The notes under the pieces are model-generated. The model was not told the origin of the DNA and searched no databases. It worked only from the letters and a program-made list of their open reading frames with translations. 64,000 nt of DNA. Source: Scylla paramamosain. Its lineage: Eukaryota > Arthropoda > Malacostraca > Decapoda > Portunidae. The stretch is from assembly GCF_035594125.1 (NCBI RefSeq), contig NC_087171.1, positions 18,103,267 to 18,167,266 on the forward strand, written 5' to 3'. Within the stretch, counting starts at the first letter, position 1. The number at the start of each line of letters is the position of its first letter. Positions 1 to 46,620 of the stretch are shown here, one piece after another. The position numbers and the translations under genes are program-made.

Positions 1-1302
1 CGCTCTCCTGCTCTCAACCATACCCGACGCGACAGTCTCACTCTTAAATACTGTTGTGGTATTTGCCTCTGCGTGAAGGTGTTTGTATTTTACTTTATCT
101 TATTTATTATTTATTTTTATTACGGGCTGATATTGGTTGAGAAGTGTACTTGCAGAACCTAAACATTATAACAAGGCACTAGCACGCGAATTTGATTCCT
201 GACTCAATCTGCATTAGTATACCCAGCATGGCCGATTCACACATCATGGACAGTCATGCTTCTGAAGACTCCTGTAAACACATATTGGCTGCGCTCTCCC
301 GCCTCTTGCGACCCACTTGGAGTGAGCCAACACTCGACGAGCTAAAATTAGATACCCCTCCTTGTGCCCGCGGCTAGTCGTGAGCCGAGGCAGGCCGCCT
401 AGCAGATCGTTCACTTTGAAGAATCGTCCCTAAACTACCATTGATAATAGTAGCTATGCCTGTGCATTTATGTGAGCTGAATATACTATGACGGATTCAG
501 AGGTGAAGTCGACGTACGTACTACATACATATATCGTGGCAATTCAAGTGTCTGTTTCTTTGTAAATGAAACTCTTGAAACATTATTGAGAATGGAACTG
601 AAGATTGAGACAAGACTAGAATGGAACTAAGACAGGACTAGCAAAATAACGAAATATCACCTTCTGAAACTAGTGTTTATTGTAATCTACGGGTATTATA
701 TTTCACGTTGTGCTTCATCTGAGTTGAAATACTGAGCATCCTTCACAAACAAGTCTTTCTGTTTTATATAATACTGATTCAAGGGATTTACTTTCGATAA
801 CGAGTGAACAGTTTAGTTTCATGATATGCTCAAAGAGAAAGAGAGAGGGTGCACACCACTAAATGGGCATGGTAGCAAAGAGGCAAGCTAGGCGCACGCA
901 CCTGGTGGTGCCGTTGTATGATACCTGAAAATCTGGGTGTGGAAGAGATTGGCACGTAGTCCGAACGTGAGCAGTGTGTGGTTTGCACGCGTTGCATTCC
1001 CTGTTCGCTCGGTGACTGTGGCAACAAGACTTGTGAACTGTCCACTTGTTTTTTTTTTTGTCACTGTTAAATTACCTTTATTCTAATACCGTGTTGTGTA
1101 TGCCGTGAGTGTATGGCCACGTTTATTTACAAATCCAAACAAGAACTCAGCTAAGAGCAGCTGACTATGTGGAGTGATTTTGTAAGCTGAACACCGCAGG
1201 TAGACAAGCGGATATACATTACAAACCAAGAAGTTGTTATTCCCATGTGATATTACAACAAGGAACTCAGTTGTGGGAACAGCCGCTAACACCTCAGCAA
1301 CC
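1..1302. other. 5' flank of the STMP1-like gene, no recognised gene
   Basis: No recognisable protein domain, RNA gene or transposon. A 61-codon open frame at 192-377 (+) has no family resemblance and is probably chance. The stretch presumably holds the promoter and 5' UTR of the downstream STMP1-like gene, but I see no clear TATA box or initiator that fixes a start site. Confidence 0.4.
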
Positions 1303-4972
<3,670 letters not shown>

Positions 4973-5310
4973 CATCAACTCATAACTAAGGTGGGTTAGT
5001 GTTTCCATATGTGTTACTGTAATGTAATGGCCTACTTTCAGATACAAAATAACATTTTGTTAATATTTTACTGAGGATGAACATGCACTGTTTATAAGGA
5101 GATGCTTGTAAATGGTACAAATTTTTATTAACTTTAAAGTCACTGCCCATAGATTCTCTCCTCCTTGATTAATGACTCACTTATTATATGTAGTTACATT
5201 ATTCTGTGTACATACTGTGGTGTAGCAACCAAAACAAGTAATACACAAGGTTTGAAGGAAAGAAAAATTTATTGCCCCTTGCTCATTATTGTGATTATCT
5301 TAAGGTGCAT

Positions 5311-5350
5311 GATAAATTAGACACTTCTTTGATAAATTAGACACTTCTTT
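5311..5350. repeat. Exact 20-bp tandem duplication
   Basis: Two adjacent identical 20-bp units starting GATAAATTAG, in the 3' UTR or 3' flank of the STMP1-like gene. Confidence 0.9.
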
Positions 5351-5607
5351 GTCAACATTAGTTTTCTTTTCCATTGCAGGACAGATGCATAGGAGGCCAT
5401 GCTCATATATTGTTTTGTGTGGAAAGCAGTAACAGAAATATAAGACTGTTGTAGAATTATTAAGATATGTAAATGCCATGGAATGAGTGACTTATTTTTT
5501 CTCTCTTTCTCTTTTGTTTTGTTTTTATGTATGCTTTCCTTTAGTTAGGTGTAGAAAAAAATGAAATGTTGTTGAGTTTGAATGCTGCCTTTAGTGAGCA
5601 GAAATGA

Positions 5608-5613
5608 AATAAA
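5608..5613 (+). other. Candidate polyadenylation signal of the STMP1-like gene
   Basis: AATAAA about 640 nt after the stop codon. It is the first canonical hexamer I noticed on the plus strand after the CDS; actual cleavage is unknown. Confidence 0.35.
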
Positions 5614-7101
5614 GTAGTTGAAATTGACGATGTATAGAATTTTGGGAGCTGTATAAATGAAAGTCTCTGATAAGGAACATTGAAGTTTTAGAATTCAATA
5701 ATAAATCTATAATGTACTGTGAAGCTTCACTTTCCCATTACAGATCACAAAGCTTAGTGTATAATGTCTCTTTCTTGTGGTATTTTTATAATTTCTAGAC
5801 TCCACTTTTCATTGAACCTAATAACATTGGACAGACTGTCTCACTTTAGTAATTTCTGTATTCAGGCAACTATAGGGCATATAACTTAGATAATATGAAC
5901 ACTTTCTTTCACAGAGTAACTGACCTGATCAAGGCAAATATGACCAAGTAGAGTTACTAGGGTTACAAGAACACTGCTTCACCAGTAAGCCATGATCAAG
6001 ATGTGTATTTGTGAGCCTCACAGCCTCAAGTTGAGCACTCTACCAGAGTTACCTACTATGTTCTCTACATTGAATTAAGAAACTTAACTGGACCATATAC
6101 AAATAAACTGTCATTGGTTTGGCTTCCATGAAGGTAGGTATTTGTCATCTCTGATTCTTCTCCCCTTCCTAGATGCTGGTACTATGTCATTACAAGAATT
6201 AGTTAATATTTGCATCCTTTCATTGGAAAACTTGAAAATCTTGATTCTTTAAGAGATGAAAATCAAGATATTGTAGGAAGTTGACCTTGCTTTTCCTGTA
6301 ACTTGTATCATCTTATTTTTTTATGTGTAGTTTTTATTGGAGCTTTTGTCAGTTTTTATAGCTTGGCACCCATGGTGCTATAGATGTGGGCTTTATGCAG
6401 GTTAGCTGTACATACATTTTCCAATTAACCAATTGTTGGGCTTACTAATTTACCATGTCCTGAATTAAAATCCAGCTTTAGAAATATATTAATTTAGATA
6501 AGGAAATCATCAAGTTAATTTTCAGAATATGTATAACAATGTGTAATCAGTTTATCTTGTCAAATTTGCTATCTTGTTTTTAAAAGTATACAACAGGATT
6601 TTAATCAACAGTATTTGGGGATTAAAAAAAAAGTATATATATTTACCTTCCCTCCAACTGTGACAGCATGGCAAATACAGAGATCTAAATTCTGGCAGTT
6701 TGAGCTGGTTAATAGAAATTGATTGCCAGAAAACTGTATGTTGTTTCAACAGAGTGGATAAATGCATAAAGTGGATCCTTCCTAGCATTAGAGACAATAA
6801 ATGTGTAGGCATATAGAGCCAGCATCTGGGATTGTGAGAAATGACAGAGAATACAGGGTACTCAACTTCATGGCAGCTGATATAAGAATTTATAAAATCA
6901 AATGTTTTGAGTGTGTGGCCACCGACCAATCACAAAGTATGCTTACTAGTAGATCAGTCATAATGATTTTCTGGAACCCATTTTTTCCCCTGCCATTATA
7001 GACTTTTCAAGTGGATGCCACTGCAAATTCTTTCCATTGCTAATGTGTATCAAGGTGACCCTATTCCCCCTACCTCCCTAAGACCTTTTAGTGATCTAGA
7101 G

Positions 7102-7436
7102 CAGGCATTTTCAATCTTTTGCAAGCTGCCCCCCATCCCCCCCCAAAAAAAAGTAAAAATAAAAAAATGGTTCAATGCAGTTGGGCCCCCCCCCTCCTCC
7201 CTGTGCCACCCACTCAATCCTCTCCCCAACTATGCCACCATAGATAGAATCAGATAGATAGATAGCCCTTGGCTATGCTATATAGGGCACAACAGCTGCA
7301 TCTCCTTTGTACTATTAGCCAGCAAGTTTGATTTTCTGTTATTTTTTCCCCTCCCATGCTGTGCTTGCATCCCTCAGGAGTGTGTCTGCACCTCTCCAGA
7401 GGGGGTGCACCCCACCACACCGGTTGAGGACCACTG
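7102..7436. mobile_element. hAT-type non-autonomous element (MITE) with 8-bp TSD
   Basis: A 335-bp segment begins CAGGCATTTTCAATC and ends GGTTGAGGACCACTG, imperfect terminal inverted repeats of the hAT/Charlie style (CAG...CTG ends). It is bracketed by a perfect 8-bp direct repeat ATCTAGAG (7094-7101 and 7437-7444), the target-site size made by hAT transposases. C-runs lie just inside the left end. It has no transposase coding capacity, so it is non-autonomous. Confidence 0.78.
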
Positions 7437-8132
7437 ATCTAGAGGATCCTCAACCTCCTAATTACAATCCCAGGGCATTAAACCACTTTGTCTTATCTGT
7501 TATCATTGCCTCCAATGGGTTCCACATGCCTCCTAGTTTGAAAGAATTATTATTATATTTTTTCCCACAGGACATCATAGTAGTATCTTGGATGATACTG
7601 TTGCTTATCTTGGTCTACATTTTATTCAACACTTTCCTCCATCCACTCCTCCACTCATCATCTTCCTCATGTTTAATGACTTCCTGTCCTGTTCCAACCT
7701 GTCTCTGCTATCCTTAATTCCTTTTTTAATTATCTCTTCCACTTCCATTGGGTTATACTACATCAGTCTGTCCAGCATCTGGTCCTATCACCATTTCTGC
7801 TTTGTTGGCCCACCATAAAGGGCCACATTTCAAAGACATCCCACCAATATTTGTTTATAATGCCTTTCCAATTTTGCTCTCATATCTTAGTATTCCCTTT
7901 GTATTTCATTTTCTCTGTCTGCTTTCTTTTTGTCATTTTGATTTTGTCAAAATCTAAAGATGTTCTTAGTGAATTGTGTGATCTTTCTGCTAGCATTAAC
8001 ATACTTGTCACTGAGTCCAGAAATCTCCACTGCAGTATTTTATCCTTATTCTGAGATCCAACTTCTTACTTGTCTTCCAACAACATTTCTTAGTGTTGCA
8101 TGATCTTTGTTGTGTGACATTTCTTTGTGCTT

Positions 8133-8154
8133 ATTATTATTATTATTATTTTTA

Positions 8155-8213
<59 letters not shown>

Positions 8214-8214
8214 T
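8133..8214. repeat. (TTA)n microsatellite
   Basis: TTA repeats with a few TTTTA interruptions at the start. Confidence 0.95.
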
Positions 8215-10989
8215 TACTGCCCTCTCATACAGTAAAACCAGTGAAAGAGATAAACTGTTATATGAAAATACTGTATGGTCATTTTTTGGCATATAAGTAA
8301 AAAAAAATCTTCTTTATTTGAATATTTGCCTCAGTTTTGGTAAAGTCAGAGGAATTTTTGTGTCCAAAGATGTAGAAGGGCGCTGCAGCATGCTCTTAAG
8401 GTGAAAGAATTGATAATTGTAGTGCCAGCATGATGATAATTTTTAAGAGATTACTGTCATGTTTCTCTTGCATTGCATTTATATTTTTACTGATTGATGA
8501 TCTGACAGTGATATATCTAAAACACTACACTTTATGTAGATACCCATAAAAAAGATTTCAAGTGTGGTGCATAAGTAAAAAGAAAAAAAAAAGTTAGAAG
8601 AACATTTTTAAGTTTTCTAAAATTTGGTAGAAGTTTTGTTGTGCTAGTGGAGAGAAGTTTCTCATATAAATTAATTTGAAAATTTGTCAGCTTTATTTTG
8701 ATATGCAGGTTGACACATTTCTGTGTACAAGGAGTACAAGAAAATGCAAGATTCCTTGTGGCCTTTTACAATGCCAGTGTGCATTCCAGCAATGATTGAT
8801 GAATATGATACTTATGACTATAATATTCCTTTGTTTTGTTTTGTTTTTTACATTTGTGCTTATTACTGGTTTTGTGACACATTTGGATTTACGAAATACT
8901 ACTTTTACATAGATAAATTTATCTGTGTGCACATAACTGTGAAAGAAGACAAAAACAGATCATGATTACTTTTTGCATTTGATATTATTACATATACAAC
9001 ATTGGGAGTACCAGTACCATTATTAACTGGTGCTGGTAGTCCTGACATGACTAGTGTCATTTAAATGTCATATATGTAATACCATCAGATTCCCAGGTTT
9101 TTTCAGTTAGCCAACATGAGGCTGGATCCTTGCAAACTATCAATGGACTTTTACAGTATAATCAGTCCTCAACATTTGCTGAGTTTAGGTAATAAACATC
9201 TGTGAATGTTGGAATTCCATGAATAATTGGTGCACCCTCTAAAATCCTTTATCCCCTCTTCTACAGTGGTGCATACCCTTAAAAATCACTCCTGATCCTT
9301 CCATTTACAAAAACTTCATTTAATATACAGTAAGAGAAAATTAAGTAATGAATATTGTTGTGTGGCCTCTTGCTCCATCCAGATAACTTGTCCATGTCAG
9401 CTTCAGCTTTTCTTTCTCCACTCTACATGATCTCTTCCAATCTGCCACTTCTGTTTAGGCCACTGGCCATGGCTTCAGTTTCTTTCCTGCAAAGTCCTTT
9501 CCTTATTCCCTGTAGTGTCTTTTTCCATCCACTTTCAATATTTCCCTATGCAATACGATTCTTCTGACTCGTTTCTCTCTACTTGGTGGGTGCATGTTTT
9601 ATCCATTCTCTGCTTTTTATGAATCTCCCCATGTCTTGGGATGCTGACTGCAAAACTGTAACTGTCTTGATCGATCATTCTTAGCTTGCATCTTCTGTGC
9701 TTGGTCATTGTTCTTTCCTTACTCCCCAATCTGACACTTCACGTGATGTCCTTTATTACCTCAACCCTCCCCCCTTTGAGGGAAAAAAAAAATCCAGTCC
9801 TTACCACTGCCCATGGTTCCCACCCATTTCACATATTGGTGCTGGGCTGTTCTCATTGTTTCATTAATATCAACCTTATCAATTCTGTAATCTCATGTGC
9901 TTTCTGTTCTGGCTCCACTTAGTGCCCTTTCTTCCCAACTTGATGCATTAATTTTCTTATTCACATCCATGACCAACGTCCTCTTTTTTTTCCGTTTTTT
10001 TTTTTTTTTTTTTCAAAATAGACATGACTTTGTAGCACATATTCATGTGGCATTTTAATGTTTAGAGAAAATCCATCTTGGGTGTTTTTTTTTTTTTATT
10101 GACTTGGTTATAAAGTCACCCAGAAATAAAACAATGACAACTGATCAGTCCTAGTGCATAATAAAATCATTAGTTTTAACATCAAATACTAAGTAGCTCC
10201 AATCACTGTGTTTACATTTCTTCATTATTGGAAATATGATTGAAACTCTAACACATCTGCCTTAAATATATTGCCCAACACAACTGGGAGCTTTACAAAT
10301 GATAATGTACAAATTTTGTACTCATACTCTGGGATGAAGAAATAAGATCCTGTACACTGCAGTAATTTTTTTTTAATTGCTGCATTATACAAATTTTTAT
10401 CCCAAATCTGAATCCTGCCCAGATTTTATTTTCTACTATATACAGGTGCAGTAATGTCAACAAACCCATGTTAAAATAATAATAGTATATATATATAAAA
10501 AAAAAAATTAAAAAAAAAAAAAATCCTCACATCCGTGAGCAGTCACACTTGCAATAGATAGGGGTATTTCTTCCCCATTTTTACATACAAAGATGTAGTG
10601 TACTGTCATTAGTCTGGTATACCACATTTGCTTAGACTACATATATATATATAAAACGTGTGTACAGGTACAAACTTAAATCAAATCACTTTTAAGTGTA
10701 TAATTGAAGACATTTCTATCATATCTTCAAAAATTTATAATTTGCATGTTTCAGATTTGCATGTTAGGAAGGCATATACAGCCAGTATCACACATGTAAT
10801 TTCTGTAGACGAGCATTTCCATGTGGAAGCATGTTAAAACCGGCGTTCTCTATAGATGATCATCGTAGTTCCGGAGAATCATCGTAGTTGTCTGGCCAAA
10901 TGGTGTGGTGCTTCACTCCTCACTCTCCAACAACACTTTCCTTACCACCCAATGCTCTTCTGATATATAAATAAAACAAAAGTAAGCCT

Positions 10990-11066
10990 CACCTATCCTA
11001 AAAAAAAAAAAATAATAAATAAATAAATAAATAAAAATAAATAAATAAATAAATAAAAAAATTAAT
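10990..11066. repeat. (AAAT)n microsatellite
   Basis: A-run followed by AAAT tetranucleotides, shortly downstream of the Acinus stop codon (plus-strand view). Confidence 0.9.
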
Positions 11067-11316
11067 AAATGAACCCTTTTCTTACCACATCTAAATTATA
11101 TTTTATGACCTCATAATCCAATCAGAAGAGCACTGAGTGGACATGCCTGAAAAAGGAAATCTATATACAAATTAAACAGACTTGAAAAAGTACAAGAGCA
11201 AGAGAGAAAGATAAGAAGCAAGAAGTGGGCAGGAACAGTAGTAGTAACCTTGGTGGTGTTGAGGGGCCAGTTTGCTGTAGCTGAAGTCCTGGTTGCTTCT
11301 TTTTCTGGACTCTGCC

Positions 11317-11322
11317 TTTATT
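11317..11322 (-). other. Candidate polyadenylation signal of Acinus
   Basis: AATAAA on the minus strand about 130 nt after the Acinus stop codon. Further A/T-rich hexamers lie beyond it, so the 3' UTR may be longer. Confidence 0.35.
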
Positions 11323-11454
11323 TTTTTAATCATTCACTTTTTGCCTTGACATGTGACAGTATGCCACTATTCACTGTCTGAGGATAGTCTTTTCTCTTTG
11401 CCCTGCTTTAGGTCAAGCATCAGCTCCCCTCTTTTTACTACTACGTTGATGAGA

Positions 11455-42354
<30,900 letters not shown>

Positions 42355-42419
42355 TTTGCTGCGTAAATTCCACCAGCGCCCGTTCCCCGACACTCACTCA
42401 TTCTTACTCCATTTGCACT

Positions 42420-42760
42420 ACTGAGAGAGCAAGCAGACGATAAACATGGCACAGGATTGGTCCTCCAGCCTTCCCGCCGGCCGACTGGCCAATCGTTGCA
42501 AGGCTCTCAGGTGGCACTGCGCTACGTCAGCCAATGGCGGAGGGCGTATCATCCCGCACGATAAGGAGGGACAAAACAACTACGTAGTGCGCAGCCGTGC
42601 TATATTTAACGCATTATTGTTGTTCAACTACACGAATATTTTTGAGTTAAAATCTTACTTACTATACAAATTAAATTAACAAATAAGAACTAAACAGCTT
42701 ACACTGTGGAAATAAAAATCTCCATCCACAGGGCAGCCGATGGGCGGAGCGGCTGTGGTG
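42420..42760 (-). promoter_or_regulatory. Acinus promoter region with three CCAAT boxes
   Basis: Upstream of the Acinus start lie ATTGG (42456-42460), CCAAT (42489-42493) and CCAAT (42531-42535), about 33 and 42 bp apart. TACGTCA (42523-42529) is a CRE-like site and GGGCGG near 42744 is a GC box. The segment 42.1-42.8 kb is clearly richer in CpG than its surroundings. No TATA box seen. The start site is not determined; this pattern suits a housekeeping, dispersed promoter. Confidence 0.5.
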
Positions 42761-43138
42761 GTGGTGGGGCTGTCGTGAAGCAGCTACGGTCACGGAGAGC
42801 GTTGCCAGATTGGCTTTCTCGGTACTGTAATCCCTAGTTGTTGACTAATAAAATTTGCGCATCTCATTTTAATAATTTGTATTTAGTCACCACAAAGGAT
42901 CCATCAAATGGCATATAAATCAGTAAAGCTTTTCGAATAACCTACGAGAAAAAAAAAAAATGCAGCACTTAACATCACCCACTGTACTGTAAAGGTTAGG
43001 TAATCGCTGAGATTAGGGACTTCAACATTTGTGACAATATTCCAACAACAATAGAACTAAAACTATTAGTAATAAATTACTATTATTATTATCATCACCA
43101 TTATCATTTATGTTCTTGCTACAACAAATATGTTGCCT

Positions 43139-43243
<105 letters not shown>

Positions 43244-44734
43244 TGACATGATAATCTATATTGTTATTATATGCATTTTTTTTTTCATGAAAACAGAACA
43301 CGAATGCTAAATGAATAAAATACCTCTGATAACAACGGATAGCAATAAAACTACTATACAATATTGTATCAACATTGGTATATTCGAAATACAACCTCAA
43401 CCAATAAAAGTATCCAATGATAATATTATCTAAATAAAATGTTTTAAATATAAGTATCAAAACCATCTGCACAACATACCAAATTGATGATGCCCTGTGC
43501 ATATAATTCTTCTACATCTCAGCACTAAGAATGAGTGAAGTAACAGGTATGCTTAGTTTCTGAGACTTATCACAAGAAAGTGATAGCATGTGCATTGTAA
43601 CTGTCCACTTCTCTGCCAATAAATCAATACAAAAGTATACTAATGAACCCCATGGATAGATGTATAACACAAAGATGTTCTCAACCTCGACCAATATTGG
43701 CTATCTCTTATCTCCGCTAATACCATACCACTTCCTTAACATTTCTACAAGAACTAATATAAATATTTTGAGGATTTAACAAATTCAAAGCTTATTTTTC
43801 ACTAATACAGAAAAAAATAAACTTTTATAATATTTTACATAAATAACAATTTTGTATAAGTATCTCCAAAAAATAAACTCAATAGCAAGGAAGTTTTCTT
43901 TATAATAACTAAATCTAACAACTTAGTATCAAAAGAAAGAATCCTTACTATTGATATGTGGATAAAGAACCAATAGTTAAGCAAGACAAAAAAATTCACT
44001 CCATTATACTGATCTGTACATATAACTATTCAATATTAAGAATGCTTCACATGATGGAAGAGTACAAAAAACAGTAACAACTAAGATGAATTAAAACTTC
44101 CATAACGTATTATGCATCTCTTCTTGCCTATTTTCATTTTCATTCACAAGAGCCTTGAATTTTACTTCACAGTTCAGAGCAGTAACATCCAAATTTTTTT
44201 TTTTTCAAAATACAGTTTGGCCCATCTTATCTTTTCATAAAGGTTACATCTACATTCATCCATGTATCCTTATTAATTACAGATTACTTTACAAAACAAA
44301 TTTAATAATGTAATATTTCTATAATCCAGTACATTGTCCTGTCATAAAATTCATATTAAATAAAGTACAACAAAACATTTGGTCATGACTTTATTCTATC
44401 AAGGTAACAAAATCTAAAGTAATAGAAAAAAATGTTACCATCACCAGCTGGTGCCACATGATGCTGAGGTTACATGAAGTCTGTCATTACTGACTCATTC
44501 ATGCTAGCTGGGGCAAGGGTTGCTGACAAATAGTTAAGTAAAACACTTTTTGAGAAGCAAAGTAACAACCAGCCAAGTTCAAACATGAAAACAGCCTCTT
44601 TTCTCTCTCTTAATGTACACACATACACAGCTATCTGGATGGTATAGTAGACAGCATCACATCCTTGGTGTGACTCAGTGCTGACTGAGAATGGTAACCA
44701 TATTGATCTGAATCCTACAAAAGTCTGACAATTT

Positions 44735-44842
<108 letters not shown>

Positions 44843-44849
44843 ACCAAGG

Positions 44850-46440
44850 GCAACAAAATTAGAAAAAAATTAAGGCCCACTGAGGTGCCAGTCTCCAAAC
44901 AGAATTAAAAATGACTCAAAAAATAGAGGATAAGTATCTTGAAACCTCCCTTTTCAAAGAGTTCAAGTCATAGGAAGAAGGAAATTCTGAAGCAGACAAG
45001 GAGTTCCAGAGTTTACCAGAAAAGGGAATGAATGATTAAGAATACTGGCTTAACTCTTGCATTAGAGGTGAGCAGAATAGGGATGAGAGAAAGAAGGAAG
45101 TCTTATGCAGTAAAGCTGCAGGAGGAGGGGAGCCATGCAGTTAACAAGATCAGAAGAGCAGTTAGCATAAAAATAGTGGTAGAAGATAGAAAAAACAAAA
45201 CACTGCATTGGTGAGAGAGAGGTTGCAAGCAGCCAGTCAGAGAAGTGGAGTTGAAAAGGTTAAATGCTTTAGATTCCATCCTATCTAAAAGAGTGGTGTG
45301 AGTGAAACTCCCCTATACATGTGAAGTGTATTCCATACATGGACAGACAAGGCCCCTGTACTGAGTTAGCAGCTGGGGTGGTGAGAAAAACTGGCAGAGA
45401 CAACTCAAAACACCTAAGTTCATAGGAGTAGTCTTAGCTAGAGATCAGATGTGAAGTTTCTAGTTTAGATTATAAGTAAAGGACAGACCAAGGATGCTCA
45501 ATGTTGAGTGTCACTGAAAAAGGGATAGTTATCTGAAAGACTGTGTTGAAGTGATGGATGAACTGAGTTTTTGAGGCACTGAACAATACTAAATTTGCTC
45601 TGCCCCAATCAAAAATGTTAGAGATTAGAACTCAACCATTCTGTGTATTCCAAACCAAAGCTTGGAAGGTTTATCATGAAAGAATGAATGTATGCCCCCA
45701 TGCCAGATACAATCACCTCTGTTATGGACACAGTATACACAGACAAGTCTCTGACATGGAAGCAGTAGTCATTCCAAGGAAAATCAGGTTAATACTTCCT
45801 TGTCCCCCCAAATTACTACAGACAAAACACCAGAGGCACTTCTACTTTGGGGGATCCTGAGGAGGGATTGGAGTGATAGAAAAAGATACAGATATGAGGT
45901 TGTGATTGGAAGAGCCTAATGGAGAAGACAGAGTGACAGCATAAGCAGAAGGATTAGAGGTTAGGAAAAGGTCATGAATATTGGGCTTATCTCCAAGATG
46001 GTCAGGAATATGAGTATGGTATTGCACCAGTTGCTCTAGGTCATGGAGGATAGCAAAGTTAAAAGCTTGTTCACCAGGGCAGTCAGTGAAAGGAGAGGAA
46101 AGCCAAAGCTGGTAGTGAACATTGAAGTCTCCAAGAATGGAATCTCCAAGAAAGGGAAGAGAGTCAGGATGTGTTCCATTTTGGAAGTTAAGAAGTAAAA
46201 AAATTTCTTAGTTGGAGGCACTGGGTGAGAGGTATACAGCACAGATAAATTTAGTCTGAGAATGACTCTGTAGATGTAGCCAGATGATGAAAAATTTGAA
46301 AGATTCAAGAGCATGAGCAAGTTAAGTCATTGCACACAAAGACACAACATCCAACTTTGGATTGAAAGTGAGGGTAGAGAGAGTAAGAGAGAACAAAGAA
46401 GGGGCTACTGTCAGTTGCCTCAGACACCTGCATTTGAAGT
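44850..46440 (-). mobile_element. Jockey-like LINE, internally deleted copy
   Basis: Same family as 2.45-2.79 kb. From right to left on the minus strand: an endonuclease domain with ILGDFNVH (GDFN near 46121-46132) and [24 protein letters not shown]-type motif (45.84-46.03 kb), then directly 3' RT sequence (45.6-45.05 kb) and the conserved WNSLP end (about 45.0 kb) and 3' UTR. The RT core is missing near 45.65 kb. Frameshifts break the endonuclease and its usual S-S-D-H reads SSNH, so it is dead. Confidence 0.7.
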
Positions 46441-46487
46441 GCCTGCTACTGGATGGTTATGTGTGCTTCCCATACCTGGCAGTCCTA

Positions 46488-46620
46488 TGACTCGGACTCT
46501 TTCAGGAGGCAGGTTTCAAGACACTTATCCTCTATTATTTGATCATTCTATCTGATGTCACTTTGGGAGCTGGCTTTTGAGTGGACCTCTTTTTTTTTTT
46601 TTTGCCCTTGGCCAGTGACC
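46488..46620 (+). mobile_element. Jockey-like LINE 3' end fragment, opposite orientation
   Basis: Plus-strand GCAGGTTTCAAGACACTTAT and GAGTGGACCTC, a T-run, then GCCCTTGGCCAGTG match the 3' tail found inverted at 2.45-2.58 and 44.85-44.95 kb. It lies head-on against the minus-strand LINE. Confidence 0.6.

Larger units (their letters stand above)
5614..11316. other. Intergenic region between STMP1-like and Acinus genes
   Basis: Apart from the hAT MITE and microsatellites listed separately I see no supported gene. The open frames at 6.55-6.93, 7.3-8.05, 8.7-8.96 and 9.35-9.92 kb have no family signature. The 9.35-9.95 kb block (CT-rich plus strand) looks repeat-like, but I could not identify it. 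Part of 10-11.3 kb may be Acinus 3' UTR. Confidence 0.5.

Noticed and set aside
192..377. 61-codon open frame starting MIPDSICISIPSMADSH
   Set aside because: No family resemblance, no splice context, ordinary length for chance in this sequence.
9355..9922. Several overlapping open frames and a long CT-rich block, possibly a transposon remnant
   Set aside because: It felt repeat-like, but I could not name a domain or find ends or target duplications, so no element is called.
42391..42393. Upstream in-frame GTG as Acinus start (MSGNGRWWN...)
   Set aside because: Non-ATG start not needed; the ATG at 42354 has an excellent initiation context and directly precedes the SAP domain.
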